Positions 1-12,415 are shown, counted from the first letter of the stretch. The stretch is 64,000 nt of DNA from Amaurobius ferox (GCA_951213105.1 OX578142.1:123660231-123724230); one strand, 5' to 3'. The notes: a model not told the origin generated them from the letters alone. A program made the numbers and translations.

Positions 1-1186
1 AAAAAACATCAGTCTTATAAAACATATTCTATCGTTTGCAATTAAAATTTCTTAAAGTTAATAAAGGGTTGATCCCTTTATATTTTTTAAACTGTAGTGC
101 TAAGAGAGATGAGAATTTTTTTATTCTTGTTTTTATTCCAAGTCTCAGCTTAAAATAACCAAAAAGGAGTTAAAATAAATCTTATCTGAGTTTTTTCAGA
201 CTCATTTGCAGTATCAGTTAATAAAAGCTTAATAGCCTTTTGGTTAAATATATTTCAATTAGAATTTAAAATAGTTGAATATAAGTGAAGAATTGTTTTA
301 AAAAATATACATCAAATGCATATGAATATTTTTATTTTTCAAAAAGTGTAGAGAAAATTGGTTTATGGCCGCAAGCAAATAATATATCTAGGAGACTTTG
401 CCATACAATTCTCAAATCGGTCATTATCCCATTTTTTCAAATACTGTAGGAAAGTTTAGTTGATGGCCACTCTATTGATTTATGTAAATCGGACACAACG
501 CTTTGTGTACCTCATGGTGTACCTCATGGGAACTTCTGTCCGTTCCTGAAATCTTGTTCATTATAAGAGTTTATAATTCTATATCATGGTATTTAATAAC
601 GCATATTAACGTAGAGAAAACCATGTTGACCAATCATAAAGCTGCAATATTGACGTTATAACTTTGAATTTTATGTATGAATATATTTACAACATTGAGA
701 TTCATCTATAAAATTAAAACTTATAGTAGACCAAAATTATTCTTTCAGCGAAAGCTGTTTTGGTCTGATTTTCTTAAGATTCCTGCAAATAACTAAAAAT
801 GGTGAATTTTATTTATCACTAGAAGAGTTAACCCGTCATTAGACGAGATAAAGGTTAAATTCACTATATTTTTGAATAAAGTATGTTAAATTAATAAGTT
901 CCTCAAAGCGTCAGGGTATATCAAATAAATTTTTATGATAAAATGCTGAAATTTTGTACATCACCTTATTAGTATATGGGGTACATTTTACTCATTGGAA
1001 ATGTTTTTATACGAGGACCGTATAAAAATTTAATTTTGTATTTCTTCAAATTTAATCCCCTGAAAATTTTCATCGATTTCATAATAAAATTCTGTATCTT
1101 TTTTTACGCAACTTTGTAATTTATTTTATATGTCTAAGATCAATTTTTAAGGAATAAAAGCGGAGGTCAATGTTTTTGGGGACACC
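1..1186. other. AT-rich intergenic, no gene seen
   Basis: No open frame of note and no recognisable repeat ends in this stretch. It is uniformly AT-rich. The end of the stretch (about 1160-1190) reads GGGGACACCCTGTATATA, which resembles the GGGACACCCTATATAG end of the MITE at 13533-14366, so a decayed relative of that MITE may end here. Confidence 0.6.

Positions 1187-1219
<33 letters not shown>
1187..1219. repeat. (TA)n microsatellite
   Basis: Dinucleotide TA tract directly abutting the left TIR of the Tc1 element that follows. TA is the target site of that superfamily, so tract and insertion are probably related. Confidence 0.9.
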
Positions 1220-1220
<1 letters not shown>

Positions 1221-1311
1221 TCGTCAAAAGTGAAATTGCAATATCATGAAGGAATGAACGTTGCCATGTGCAAATCACAGTACCGATAGAAGATGGTCAT
1301 ATGTAAATGAT
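1220..1311 (+). repeat. Left terminal inverted repeat
   Basis: Matches the reverse complement of about 2969-3064 over roughly 92 bp with scattered mismatches. Conserved blocks include the outer CTCGTCAAAAGTGAAATT, then GAAGGAATG, ATGCAAATC-like and TCATATGTAAATGAT. Tc1-family TIRs hold the transposase binding sites. Confidence 0.88.
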
Positions 1312-1479
1312 CAAGTTTTCGTACGTATTGGGTCACGTGACACCCAGTTCCGTGTGATAAAGACCAGCAGACTGCTCGTCCCGTAAATGCCATCAGCGAC
1401 GACTTGCAGCAGCCTAACTTTCGAAAAAGTTAAGAAGCTATTCCTCGAAGACGCCAGTGAGCTGTATACTAGCAGTTAA

Positions 1480-2450
1480 CGGCTGGGGAACTAGACCGTA
1501 TCCTGGAGCTGTGTGACGTGGGTTTGTCTATGAGTGCAATTGCCGGGCATGCTGATCACAACATGAGTCAGCGATGTGTGACACGATGGATACAGAAACA
1601 TTAAAGAACACGCTGAAGAGGTAGTGGATCGAACAGGCTCACGACAGACAGCTCAGACCGGCAGATTCGTCGAGTGGCTCGTCGAGATCCGTTCAGAATG
1701 GCAAGTGGCATTCCAAAATGCCTGTTACCCTCAACGGCCGGACCTACTTGCAACCAAACCATTCGCAACAGGTTACATGAAGTACTGATGAGCAGGCGGC
1801 GACCAACTACTGGGGTGGGCACTCGATACTGGGATACACATCTGGCGTGGTGTCGCCGTCATCGCAACTGGAATAATTAATGACATTGGGTATGTTTTAA
1901 GGATGAATTTCGCTTCTGCCTGTGGAGGAATGACAGCCGTAGATGGGGCGGCGGCTTCCCGGGGGAAACCACTTGCCAGCCCATATTACCAAGCATCCCA
2001 CTGGCCCCCACACCAGGCATCATGGTTTGGGGGGTATTATCTTCGATCAGCGGACAGCTCTGGTGCACATTGCAGGTAATCTGACAGTGGCCGGAATGTC
2101 ACACAAGTCGTGATGATTCTGGTTCTGCCACTGGTGCAAGCCGTCCTCAACACGGTGTTCCAGCAAGACAATGCCACACTGCACGGTGATCTCTCAACAG
2201 TCTGAACGGAATTCACTTCCTTTCCTGGTCGGCAACCTCGCCGGATCTCTCTCCGATTGGACACGTGTGAGCCCTCATCGGACATCAGCTACACAGGGGA
2301 CCACCAGTACATACAGAAGACAAACTGCGTGCCACAATGGACTTTGTTTGGCAAGGATTACTTCAGACAATCATTAATAGCCTCATCGATAGTAGGCCTC
2401 GCCATTTAGCGGCCTGTTTAACAGTAGCGTAGCGTGAGATATTTGACTGA
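1480..2450 (+). pseudogene. Tc1-type transposase pseudogene
   Basis: Codes, in several frames, for a Tc1-family DDE transposase. The start resembles the helix-turn-helix (ERGRILELCDVGLSMSAIA-like). Then come KDEFRFCLWRNDSRR (first catalytic Asp region) near 1890-1950, GIMVWG / GIIFDQRTALV near 2020-2070, FQQDNATLH (second Asp intact) near 2160, and SPDLSPIGHV near 2240-2265. The third catalytic position, normally Glu in PIE, is a GGA glycine codon at 2259-2261. The C-terminus, LRATMDFVWQGLLQ, follows near 2325. At least three frameshifts and several stops separate these blocks. It is inactive. Confidence 0.9.
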
Positions 2451-2782
2451 GGAGGCTAAACATTTGGCAAAGAAGTTGGTATTACAAGTGAAATTTTCAT
2501 TGGAAATCGCATTTTTATAAGTTTTACTTCAAGAAGTTTCATTTATAGGGGAATAAAATAATTTTGAATAAAAATGCAAAGAGTGGATGAAATGCACGAG
2601 ACTTTAAAATGTTATCTATGTAAGATGAATACAAGATATAACATTTTAAATGTTTTCTTATTCCTTAATTAGATGAACTTTAGTAGTCATTTTATTAAAT
2701 ATGAAGTCATGGTTGCCCATAGGGGATGTAAAGTGGAGGGGAACATTCCCCACTGGACATTAATATAATAAAGGCGAGCGCC

Positions 2783-2905
2783 TGTACATACCGTAGACGA
2801 ACTGCGTGAAACAGTGGGCGCTGCTTAGCAAGGATTACCTCAAGTAACCATTAATAGCCACTTCCATAATATGCTTCGCCGTTTAGCGGCCGGTATAGCT
2901 GCTCG
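2783..2905 (+). pseudogene. Second, partial Tc1 transposase 3' end
   Basis: From GTACATACCGTAGACGAAC to GTTTAGCGGCCGG this segment aligns base by base with about 2309-2420 of the same element. It reads VDELRETVGAA, a stop, then QGLPQVTINS and RRLAAGIAARG. Divergence between the two copies is substantial, so this is not a recent duplication. It most likely comes from a second Tc1 family member joined by nested insertion or recombination. Confidence 0.85.
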
Positions 2906-2968
2906 TGGGAGCCACATTCTTTAGTGAATAAACAGGTTTCTTTTGCATATCTTGGTTTGTTTCTTATA

Positions 2969-3064
2969 ATCATTTACATATGACTCTCTCTTCTACCGGT
3001 CATGCGATTTGCATATGGCTGAGTGCATTCCTTCGTGGTGTTGGAATTTCACTTTTGACGAGTG
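2969..3064 (-). repeat. Right terminal inverted repeat
   Basis: Inverted partner of 1220-1311, ending in CACTTTTGACGAGTG followed by (TA)n. Confidence 0.88.
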
Positions 3065-3065
3065 C

Positions 3066-3066
<1 letters not shown>

Positions 3067-3123
<57 letters not shown>
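3067..3123. repeat. (TA)n microsatellite
   Basis: TA tract with one interruption (TATGTATATG) next to the right TIR. Confidence 0.92.
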
Positions 3124-3127
<4 letters not shown>

Positions 3128-3609
3128 GAAGAATTTTTATTTTACTTGAATTATATATACCTGAGATGGATCACTAATAGAAAATGTTCTGTATAGCAAA
3201 AGTGAAAGGAAGATGGACTGAAATATAAATGTGACATCAAATATACTATACGACAAACCGTTGAATATTTTAAAAAAACAAGATAAGTAAAATTATAAAT
3301 AAAACAGGTACTAAATTGGTATAAAATACCTCTTTTTCTCTGTTCCAGAGTTAAGGAATGAAATAAGAATTACATGTGGTAAAGATGGGTGAAAAAACTT
3401 TTCGTCACTACACATTAAGATGAAAGTATTTTTATATAAATCATATATGTAATGCAGGTACTTAAGGTACTAATCCCATTGTTCCCTGCATAAACACACA
3501 TGGTGTAAATGCAAGAAATGTGTTTAAGATGAAAAGTTGCAAAACAGAAATATTGTTTTGCATTATGAGCTAGGCTTTTTCTTGCTCCCCAAAAATATTT
3601 CTAGCTCCC

Positions 3610-3651
<42 letters not shown>

Positions 3652-3984
3652 TAAATACATCATCAAATTGAAAAAGGGGGGGAGGTACAAAGGAAAGGGG
3701 GAAAAGAAAGGAGAGTGTTTACAGGAACGACAGAAAAAAGGCCGGGGGGGATAGTGACCCCCCGTTCCCGGTTAAAGCACTTTTACTCTAGAAACACTTC
3801 CGGTGCCTCTGTCTTCCTGAAGCACTCCTCCGTCCGATGAAATCTATGAAACATCCCGAAGTATATAGACCATGAAGCAAAAAAAGGGGGCTTAAGATTG
3901 GAATAAACCTAACCTAATTACTCAACAGAATACTTGAAGTCCACAAGCCATGCCGCACAACCTTATCTCACCGACCTGCTTTCA
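3124..3984. other. AT-rich stretch with short (TA)n and G-rich patch
   Basis: No gene seen. It holds a (TA)n tract at about 3615-3648 and a purine/G-rich patch at 3670-3775 (GGGGGGG runs, then CCCCCC). This segment lies downstream of the minus-strand RT fragment and may include its 3' untranslated end, but nothing confirms this. Confidence 0.5.
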
Positions 3985-4941
3985 TCAAATGAAATTGTTT
4001 GTCTTTCTGTCAAATATCAAGTCTACATAGTGCCTTAGATAACGATGTGGGTAATTGCTTTTTGCTGCTTCCCTGAGTAATTTATTGACGCTGTGTTGCT
4101 GTTCTTCTTTTTCAGTGTTGAGACGTCTATATCGATTTAGATGATTTATTATAACATTCCTGAAAATACCACTGCTCAAATTAGATTTCCAATCTATAAT
4201 GTAATTAATGCTGAAATCAAAATTATCCCTCTTGTCATAAACTTTAAAACATATTTTGTTTTTCTCATTGTAGTAAATGCTGATATCCAGAAAATCAACA
4301 GTTCCTGGATTTGTATATTTAGTTTCCAAAAGTTCCAGGCATTTAGGGTAAAACCCAAACTCAAAATGATCTTGTTGATTTTTATATCCAATAATCACAT
4401 CGTCAACAAAGCGGTAGTATGGCATTTCATTGACTAAATATGTGCCTTGTTCATACTTGTTCAGGTAAATATCTGCAAGTACCGAAGAGCAACCCCCCCC
4501 CCCCCCCATTGGGATGCCTTGCACCTGACGATAAAAACCTATACCGTTTTGCAGTATGTTTTCAAACAAAACAATATTTATCAGCATTTTATATTGGTAG
4601 AGGGAGATGGTAGAGTGGAGATTGTGATGCTCATGAAGCTCCAATAAAATTTCGGATAAATCTTTTAAATTTACATGATTAAAAAGGTCTTTAAAATCAA
4701 AGCATCTGAAAAACATTTTATCCTTTATTCTGCTTAATTTGTCAATAAGTTCAAAAGAATTTGACACCATACAGGTCCCTTCCTTTTTGATCTCTTTTAG
4801 TAATGGAGTCAGAATAGAAAGTAACTTAATATTAGCTATAGTAAGGTAGGATCCGCATCCAACTGTCACAGGTCTAAATTTGATCGGATTTTTATGCATT
4901 TTTGGGATTAGTACAAGATAAGGAAATTTTACAGATTTCAT
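3985..4941 (-). CDS. Partial Penelope-like reverse transcriptase
   Basis: Open 318-codon minus-strand frame that copies RNA template into DNA in retroelements. Visible RT blocks in order: LIPKMHKNPIKFRPV (about residues 11-25), FRCFDFKDLFNHVNL (motif A, about 78-92), QGIPMGGGGGCSSVLAD (motif B, about 139-155), YYRFVDDVIIGY (motif C with catalytic FVDD, about 175-186) and FLDISIYYN (about 217-225). A conserved YDKRDNFDF block follows (about 235-243). The motif order and the QGIPMG / FVDD style fit Penelope-like elements, perhaps the Naiad-type lineage, but this subgroup is inference. The 5' part is absent: the frame begins at a (TA)n tract at 4942. No GIY-YIG endonuclease is visible. The frame is surprisingly open for a fragment. 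The first ATG is arbitrary because the true start is lost. Confidence 0.75.
   Translation of the reverse strand: MKSVKFPYLVLIPKMHKNPIKFRPVTVGCGSYLTIANIKLLSILTPLLKEIKKEGTCMVSNSFELIDKLSRIKDKMFFRCFDFKDLFNHVNLKDLSEILLELHEHHNLHSTISLYQYKMLINIVLFENILQNGIGFYRQVQGIPMGGGGGCSSVLADIYLNKYEQGTYLVNEMPYYRFVDDVIIGYKNQQDHFEFGFYPKCLELLETKYTNPGTVDFLDISIYYNEKNKICFKVYDKRDNFDFSINYIIDWKSNLSSGIFRNVIINHLNRYRRLNTEKEEQQHSVNKLLREAAKSNYPHRYLRHYVDLIFDRKTNNFI
4493..4507. repeat. C15 homopolymer inside RT motif B
   Basis: Fifteen C (G on the coding strand) encode a run of five glycines in QGIPM-GGGGG-CSS. Such tracts are prone to slippage or sequencing error. The net length keeps the RT frame open. Confidence 0.85.
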
Positions 4942-4944
4942 ATA

Positions 4945-5003
<59 letters not shown>
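4942..5003. repeat. (TA)n microsatellite
   Basis: TA tract that truncates the upstream end of the RT frame. Confidence 0.92.
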
Positions 5004-5492
<489 letters not shown>

Positions 5493-5524
5493 TTGATTTT
5501 GAAAATCAATATATCTTTCAATAT

Positions 5525-6144
5525 ATATTCAGCTATGCTTAGCAGTCGATATTAGTGTATCAACAGTTTGGAACCGAAAATTTTTTATGATGGCAAAAGT
5601 GGTGAAAAAAAAGATTCGCTGTCTAAACGCCACATGCTTCTACGACATAATTTAGGGAAATTATACCAGCATTGGACTATTGCTGATTGGAAGAGTGTAA
5701 TATTGACAGGCAAGACAAATATAAGTAGTTTTGGATGTGATGGTCTTATAACAAACCAGCAAATCCTACTAATGATAAGTATATGAAACCTTAAGAGGAG
5801 AATGTATAATGACATAAAAATGCATTAATGAGTATAGACCAGGAAGGATATTTTTCATTCTAAAAAGGATGAGTAGAGCTACATACATAGAAATATTGGA
5901 GAATTATATGCTTCCAACATTGGACTGGTATTATATCGCAATAGTGGTTTAATCGTTAATGTTGGACTGTAATGAACATGATAACGATCCAAAGCATATT
6001 TCAATAGTGGCTGCTGAATATATATATATATATATATATAATGCATATCCTCCCAAGTTCGTTATTAAAATTATCAACTCAGCGTATCAACTTCCACTCG
6101 ATAACATCCAAGAAAACTTTCCCACTTTCCCATTTAGAGTGGCT

Positions 6145-6180
<36 letters not shown>
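5525..6180 (+). pseudogene. Tc1-type transposase remnant, no TIRs found
   Basis: Several frames together give Tc1-family transposase blocks: HWTIADWKSVILTGKTNI (canonical form has WSDETKF, so the first catalytic Asp is lost) and FGCDG near 5670-5745, then YIEILENYMLPTLDWY near 5880-5930, and NDPKHIS near 5980-6000 (second Asp region). The SPDLNPIE block is not preserved. (TA)n tracts at about 6016-6041 and 6149-6176 interrupt the 3' part. No flanking inverted repeats were found, so the element ends are lost. It differs in sequence from the other Tc1 copies here and represents a separate family. Confidence 0.75.
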
Positions 6181-7066
<886 letters not shown>

Positions 7067-7390
7067 TTTATGGATGTAACCCAAACTGTGCAATGTAAGG
7101 CATACTATGTGTTATGATGCTATTTGACACACTACATTATCCATAATATTCACTGATGAGCGCTTACTTTTCTGGGTGAATTCTGAATTTTAATACGCCT
7201 CTGATAAATTTATCTGGCATTTTCTATCACATAAAGTGATAGTATCGGAATAGGTAACTGTCTCCTTGTAGTATTTTTTAAATATCAGAATATACCATTG
7301 AGAACAAAATTTAATTGTTTAAAATCTAACTTTTTTTAATTCAGAGAGTACACAACTTCCTAAATCAGGGGTGGGGAGCCTGCATTTTAA
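7067..7390 (+). repeat. Dispersed ~325-bp repeat, copy 1
   Basis: The stretch from ATGGATGTAACCCAAACTGTG through AATTCAGAGAGTACACAAC to GGGGAGCCTGCATTTTAA is the reverse complement of 17088-17412, with about 80-85% visible identity. This copy has (TA)n on both sides (6931-7066 and 7389-7415), and copy 2 has (TA)n at the corresponding GGGCTACATCGATA end. No coding capacity is seen. It behaves like a small non-autonomous element inserted at TA. Confidence 0.8.
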
Positions 7391-7415
7391 TATATATATA
7401 TATATATATATATAA

Positions 7416-7846
7416 CTACGTTAATTAACATTAAGTGCTCAAAATAACTTCAGACAACTCGGGAAGAAATGCATATTTAAGCAGAATTTATTGTTGAGTT
7501 CTCTATATATAACATTTTTAGTTTTTGAAATAGTACAAAAAGTTACAAAAATACAAATGTTAAAAATATATTAAGTTGTCAAAATAAGTGTGTTAAAAAT
7601 ATGTTAGGTTATAAAAATACATGTAAAAATACATAAATACATACAGTTATGCTCTAATGTTAGGTATTTTTACAACATGGCATAAAATAACAAAATAAAA
7701 TAAGTTTTATTCATTTCAATTCTATGGATCTGAAAAAATAATATAAAAAAAGATTGCATTTTACATATTTTTCATTTCAATTTGTAAAGAAAGTGGTTTT
7801 AAGGTACGGAATATTTCCTTTTTCAAAGTAGTAAATTCTTGATATA
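7416..7846. other. AT-rich, no gene seen
   Basis: Contains short direct repeats of AAAAATACATGTTA type (7540-7650), otherwise nothing recognised. Confidence 0.55.
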
Positions 7847-7979
7847 CACCCTGTTGCTAAAAAACGACACGCTCCGAAGAAAGTGTTATATCACTATAAA
7901 ACTTAGTCCATGCAACGATCATGTAATGATAAAGAAATTATTATTATTTTCACTTCAAAAGTTATTTTTATTGCAGAGC

Positions 7980-9420
7980 AGGGGTACTGTAACTATCACA
8001 TGATTACAAATAGAAAACTCGCTTCTGGTGGCAATAAATGGGGTGCTTTGGGGTCAGTTAAAATTGTAATGTTATCCTAAACCAAGTTTAGCTACATGTT
8101 CTGAAATATATGAACTAAATCACCGAAATTCTGTTATGATTGAACTACCGGCACAATCATAACCTAGATGCGTACAATTAGGGAAATGTCTGAAATCTGG
8201 CTAGGTATGAGATTGTATCAACATATCGAATCATGTTCGAGTGACATTTTCTATACGTATCCGTGCGTTATCATGTTGTAAAATAGCTTGCAGAGGACGC
8301 TATAGCATAGGAAATACAGCTGGTCTCAGAATGTCTTGAAATAATAGGTAAGGAGCTGTTAAAGTACAGCGTGACAACACTAAGGGTAATAACTGTCATA
8401 AAAATAGCTCCCCTTACTATCATAGTAGGTGTTGTTGTTAAGACCCAGAGCGTCCGACCTACCAGAAAAGGTGTAAGGTAACTGTTTGGACGGCTGGGAA
8501 GTGCCACCTAATTTAGACCGGAACCCAGTGGGGGAGGCATCCACAGGGACCGTACCCTCGTTCCCCTACCACCAACCTCTCGGAAGGACTTACGGACCCA
8601 CATGTTTAACTTGATCGTACTCCGCATGAACACGGCGGCAGTTGTGGCAGCGTCCAAATCCAGAGCGCAAACCACCGGGCTACCGCGCCCGAAATGTGCC
8701 AACAGCACGCGGTTTTCCCAGGTGGTCACCCACCCAAGTACTAGCCGCGCCCGATGTTGCTTGACTTCGGTGATCTAACGAGAACCGGCGTTTTCAGCAC
8801 GGTACGGCCGTTGGCTCATCATTGTAGGTGTGAAAGCTGTGAGAAACTTGACAACTGAAGCTGGATTGCACCGTTAATTCGGTCTCATCCAGCTACAAAT
8901 AGGGTGTTTAACCGATTCCAGACAGAAGGTAAATTTATTGTTAAATAATATACGAGGCCATTCGAGCATCGTCTCCGATTTCTAATCTTAACATTTCTTC
9001 AGACAGTGCTGCTTATATAAAATAGTTAATGATAGATAACTTAAGGGACGCAGAAAATCCAGTTCTGCTTCTGTAATTTCTAGACAGTGGTAGGTATTGA
9101 CACTGCATGATGCGTAGAAGAAGTTAGGTTGTCTTTGAGTTGTCGACGGTATAGTCGTCGGTGTCTTTATATCTGTTATCACTATCGCACGATCAATGTA
9201 GTCCATATCCGTTTTTGCGTTTATGATACGTTTATGACTGTCCTGACTGTCCTTTCTGACTGCCCAACAACGTCGCACAGTCGCATTTGTTCGACCAAGG
9301 TAACAGCTGGCACATATGACTGACAACTCATCCTGTTTTAAGCCTACGGTAGGTCTTCTCTAGAACTCTCTTGGTTGTCATCGAGTACTGCTGTCGAGTT
9401 TGTTGTCCAGGCTTCTGTAC
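7980..9420 (-). pseudogene. Tc1-type transposase pseudogene, interrupted by SINE
   Basis: Minus-strand blocks: LGRTNATVRRC-like helix-turn-helix region near 9260-9300; ILFNNKFTFCLESVKHPICSWMRPN near 8880-8960, where FTDESRF is expected, so the first catalytic Asp is Asn or lost; VVKFLTA near 8840; then, beyond the SINE, LQHDNARIRIENVTRT near 8230-8285 with the second Asp preserved. Stops and frameshifts lie between all blocks. The end coordinates are approximate because the frame cannot be followed continuously. Confidence 0.78.
8432..8817 (-). mobile_element. 5S rRNA-headed SINE, copy 1
   Basis: On the minus strand: a head about 118 nt long (8698-8815) nearly identical to animal 5S rRNA (GCCAACGGCCGTACCGTGC, TTAGATCACCGAAGTCAAGC, GTACTTGGGTGGGTGACC), then a tRNA-like leader (GGGCGCGGTAGCCCGGTGG), then a body with GTACGATCAAGTTAAACATG and CTGGGTTCCGGTCTAAATT, ending in TCTTAACAACAAC. 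It is flanked by a 13-bp TSD, ATCATAGTAGGTG at 8419-8431 and ATCATTGTAGGTG at 8818-8830 (one mismatch). The 5S internal promoter elements (A box, intermediate element, C box regions) are mostly preserved, so Pol III transcription of the source element is likely. It has no coding capacity and depends on a LINE for movement. Confidence 0.93.
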
Positions 9421-9665
9421 CGGCTGACCGGTTGCAGAAGGCACCTAAACTACTACAGCAGCCATAATTGTATTTAGCAGGTGAACCACTCTCCTTGCAT
9501 GCGCCCTAAAATACGCTCTTGCCATGCACACTGAACGTCCTCTATTTGTTTACGACGAATTTTTAATAATTTACATACCTGACTAGGAAGTATTCGCATA
9601 ACGGGTTTCGTGGTTGTCGGAAAATCTTTTAAGGGTGTGTTCTTTTTCTGTTTATCAACAGGGTG

Positions 9666-10144
9666 TATTTCTGGAAAATAAATGTTTTCATCTCAAATAT
9701 GACATATACAGGTGGTTCCAAGGTTCTTTATACAGGTGGTTCTTCGTGTGAAAATAGCACAATATAATTCTTCATATCTTTACGGTTTATTGTAATAATT
9801 ACTATATGGTATACTGTTATGAAGTTTATAGATAAAATATGATTGAATACAAGTTCAGATTTAAATGAAAAGTATTTACGCTACATACCACTCACTGATA
9901 ATTCTATACATTTATTTAGTGTTTTTCAGACAATATTCTATACAAACCTACAAACGTTAGAAATCTGAGGTTAATCATATGGAGCCGAATTTCATGAGTC
10001 GCATTTTACTAGATATATATAAATTTATTGCAAAAATATTTTAGATTTGTCATACACTCCATTTTAGTTTTATTTAGGATTTGTATGCTTCGTTCATATT
10101 AGCAGTATATTTCATCATTAGAAACACGTATTTCTATATGTACA
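9666..10144. other. AT-rich, no gene seen
   Basis: Contains a 14-bp direct repeat TATACAGGTGGTTC at about 9707 and 9731; nothing else recognised. Confidence 0.55.
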
Positions 10145-10310
10145 TTGCTATATTAATATATTGTAATATTAATATATTGTAATATTAATATTGTAATATT
10201 GCTATATAAATATATTATATATTAATATATGTATATTGTTATATTATTATATGTATACTGATATATTAATATATGTATATTGTTGTATTAATATATGTAT
10301 ATTGCTTGCA
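10145..10310. repeat. AT minisatellite (TATTAATATATTGTAA-like)
   Basis: Imperfect tandem units of ATTAATATATTGTAAT and later ATTAATATATGTATATTGT, about 17-30 bp each. Low-complexity expansion. Confidence 0.75.
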
Positions 10311-12415
10311 ATTGTTTTGTTTAAAACAACCTAAAGATGTAAATGATATGACAGCTTGATAACTACAATGCAATTTTCAGCAATTAAACAATGTAATTTT
10401 CTCCAATGAGCACGTAATTATAATGTAAATCATTTACAAATCAATGTAAATCATTAATGTATATCATTTACAAATCAAAAAATGCTTTTGTCACCTTCGG
10501 TCTGGTTTTCTTCCTATCAGACACGGAGGCAGCTGCTGACACAGTAACTCCTAAAATGAAAAAGTCGGTTGTGCAATGAAAAACTAATTACTAATAAATT
10601 GGAGGCCGAATCAAAGGAGCAAAGAGGATCTTTGTGTCAAGTTTGCTATCCAAGCTAATATTACAGAATGAAATAAAATCTATTGATTGGTTCTCGCTAC
10701 ATAAAAGATGGCGAATGGGTTTTTGCGAACGACTCCTCGGGGAATGCCCAAGGGCGGTTTTATTGCTCTTAACTGACTCTACTGCCGAAACAAACCTAGT
10801 GCTAACCCCGCCTCGTGGAATTTATATGTTGATAATAAACATGGATTTATGCGCTCTGCCCCAGAAATATTTCGTTAAATCAAAAACAAGCTAGCCAAAT
10901 AATTTCGAATTTTCTGGCAAGTGCGCTCCTTACTGACTACCTTTGTTGTAGGTATTCAACAACATAATATTCAGTGTAAGTTTTATGTAAGAGCTGACGT
11001 AATGTGCATGTTACAAAGCAATTTTAGACAATATAACTTCTTTATTGACCAGTAAATGAAAGATAAAGCTCAAAAACAATATCTAGTGCTTTTAAACTGA
11101 AATTATAAGGGGAAAATTACATTTCTAAAAGAGAATAATGCACAGCCGTATCCTGTATTATAGCTTTTGGATTTATAATTATAGTCATACTTCAAGTCTT
11201 AAGCTAAATTAAAAAAAAATGGCATTGGAAAACATTATAAACTCATTAGACAAGTAAGTGTACATATGAAATTATTGTATTACAAGGCTAGGGCTTAGAG
11301 CATATCCTAACGAATATATTATGCTTGCCATAGTTTAGTGACTACAATTGTCGTATTTCAGAGACAACCTCAGGCTTGAAAGGAAGAAGTTCTACTTCTG
11401 ACAACAGTAAAGCTTTACAGTGCCATCTAAATATTTTTATGTTTTCTCAAATTCAAAGAAGCTTATATTAAAAGTAAATGCAGCATATGAAGAAGAAAGC
11501 AGATTTTCTGAGGCAAAGTTCATATATCGGCCTCAAAACTAGAGTATAAGCTAATACCTTAACATATGTTACTTATCACTTTTTAACTTTCTACTTATTC
11601 TTTTTATACCGTGTTTTAATCTCAAATATTTTCTACTGAATTTTGGGAGTCTCAAACGTGTCATTTAAAAAATACGTTATCTTAGGTTTTTCATTGAGCC
11701 CAACCGAATATCTCGTACCTTCATCTTAAAATGTAAGACCAAAAAAATTCCGTTTGCCGCCCCTCACCTGCCTTTCCTGGAGTTTTCTTACACAGGACAC
11801 ATATGCGAAGATGATAAGACTGGAATTCATATGTTGATGATATATGTTGCTACATTTATGGTGATAATTTTGGTTTGTTTTTGGATGAGGAGTAAGTGTG
11901 CACTAATATAGTTTTCAAATCAATCGCGTCAAATTGTGTACTGATGGCTGCGATATCAATATTTTAAATTTGCGAAAATAAGGTAACAACGCTTTCTCCA
12001 GAATTTTATGATAAAAAAATTATATCAAAAAGAGAATATTTAAATAAAACTGGAAATCCTTTATATTTGAATCTGTAGCCCACTATGTGAAATACACTCT
12101 ATTTGGTGATTATTCCTGAAATCAGAGCTTCCTATGAAAACAACAGGCAAAATCTAAAATATGTCACACGTTTCACAAATTAAATAATACTGCATTATGC
12201 CCCGAAAAGAATTGCAGGGGTATTTCCCTCCTTTCAAAATATTAGATTGGAACAATTGCAGAAATATGATAAAACATACGTTATGTTACACATGTACGAG
12301 GGCGAAAAATTTATTAAAGGCAATAAATTTAAAGATTCTTTAACAAATAAAATATTGCTTTTATTCATTACCCATTTCAAAATTTTAAGATGAATAAATG
12401 AAATTTAAAAGATTT
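10311..12415. other. No gene recognised
   Basis: AT-rich. A slightly GC-richer patch at 10490-10880 holds an 86-codon plus frame (10634-10894) with no recognisable motif. The rest is featureless. No splice-bounded exons could be argued. Confidence 0.5.

Larger units (their letters stand above)
1220..3064 (+). mobile_element. Decayed Tc1-type DNA transposon with ~92-bp TIRs
   Basis: Ends are inverted repeats: CTCGTCAAAAGTGAAATT at the left (to about 1311) and its complement at the right (about 2969-3064), including the inner block GTCATATGTAAATGAT. Both ends lie flush in (TA)n, consistent with TA target duplication. Inside is a broken Tc1-family transposase (about 1480-2450), followed by about 330 bp of unrelated AT-rich sequence and a second copy of the transposase 3' end (2783-2905). 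The element is longer than a typical 1.6-1.7 kb Tc1, which fits a chimera of two related copies. It cannot be autonomous. Confidence 0.88.
7847..9665 (-). mobile_element. Tc1-type transposon split by a SINE
   Basis: Outer ends are short inverted repeats (CACCCTGTTGCTAAAAAAC at the left, complement of CACCCTGTTGATAAACAG at the right), each bordered by TA. Inside, the minus strand encodes a broken Tc1-type transposase. A 5S-headed SINE (8432-8817) sits in the middle of that coding region with its own 13-bp TSD. Without the SINE and one TSD copy the element is about 1.42 kb, close to usual Tc1 length. The order of events is Tc1 insertion first, SINE later. Confidence 0.85.
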
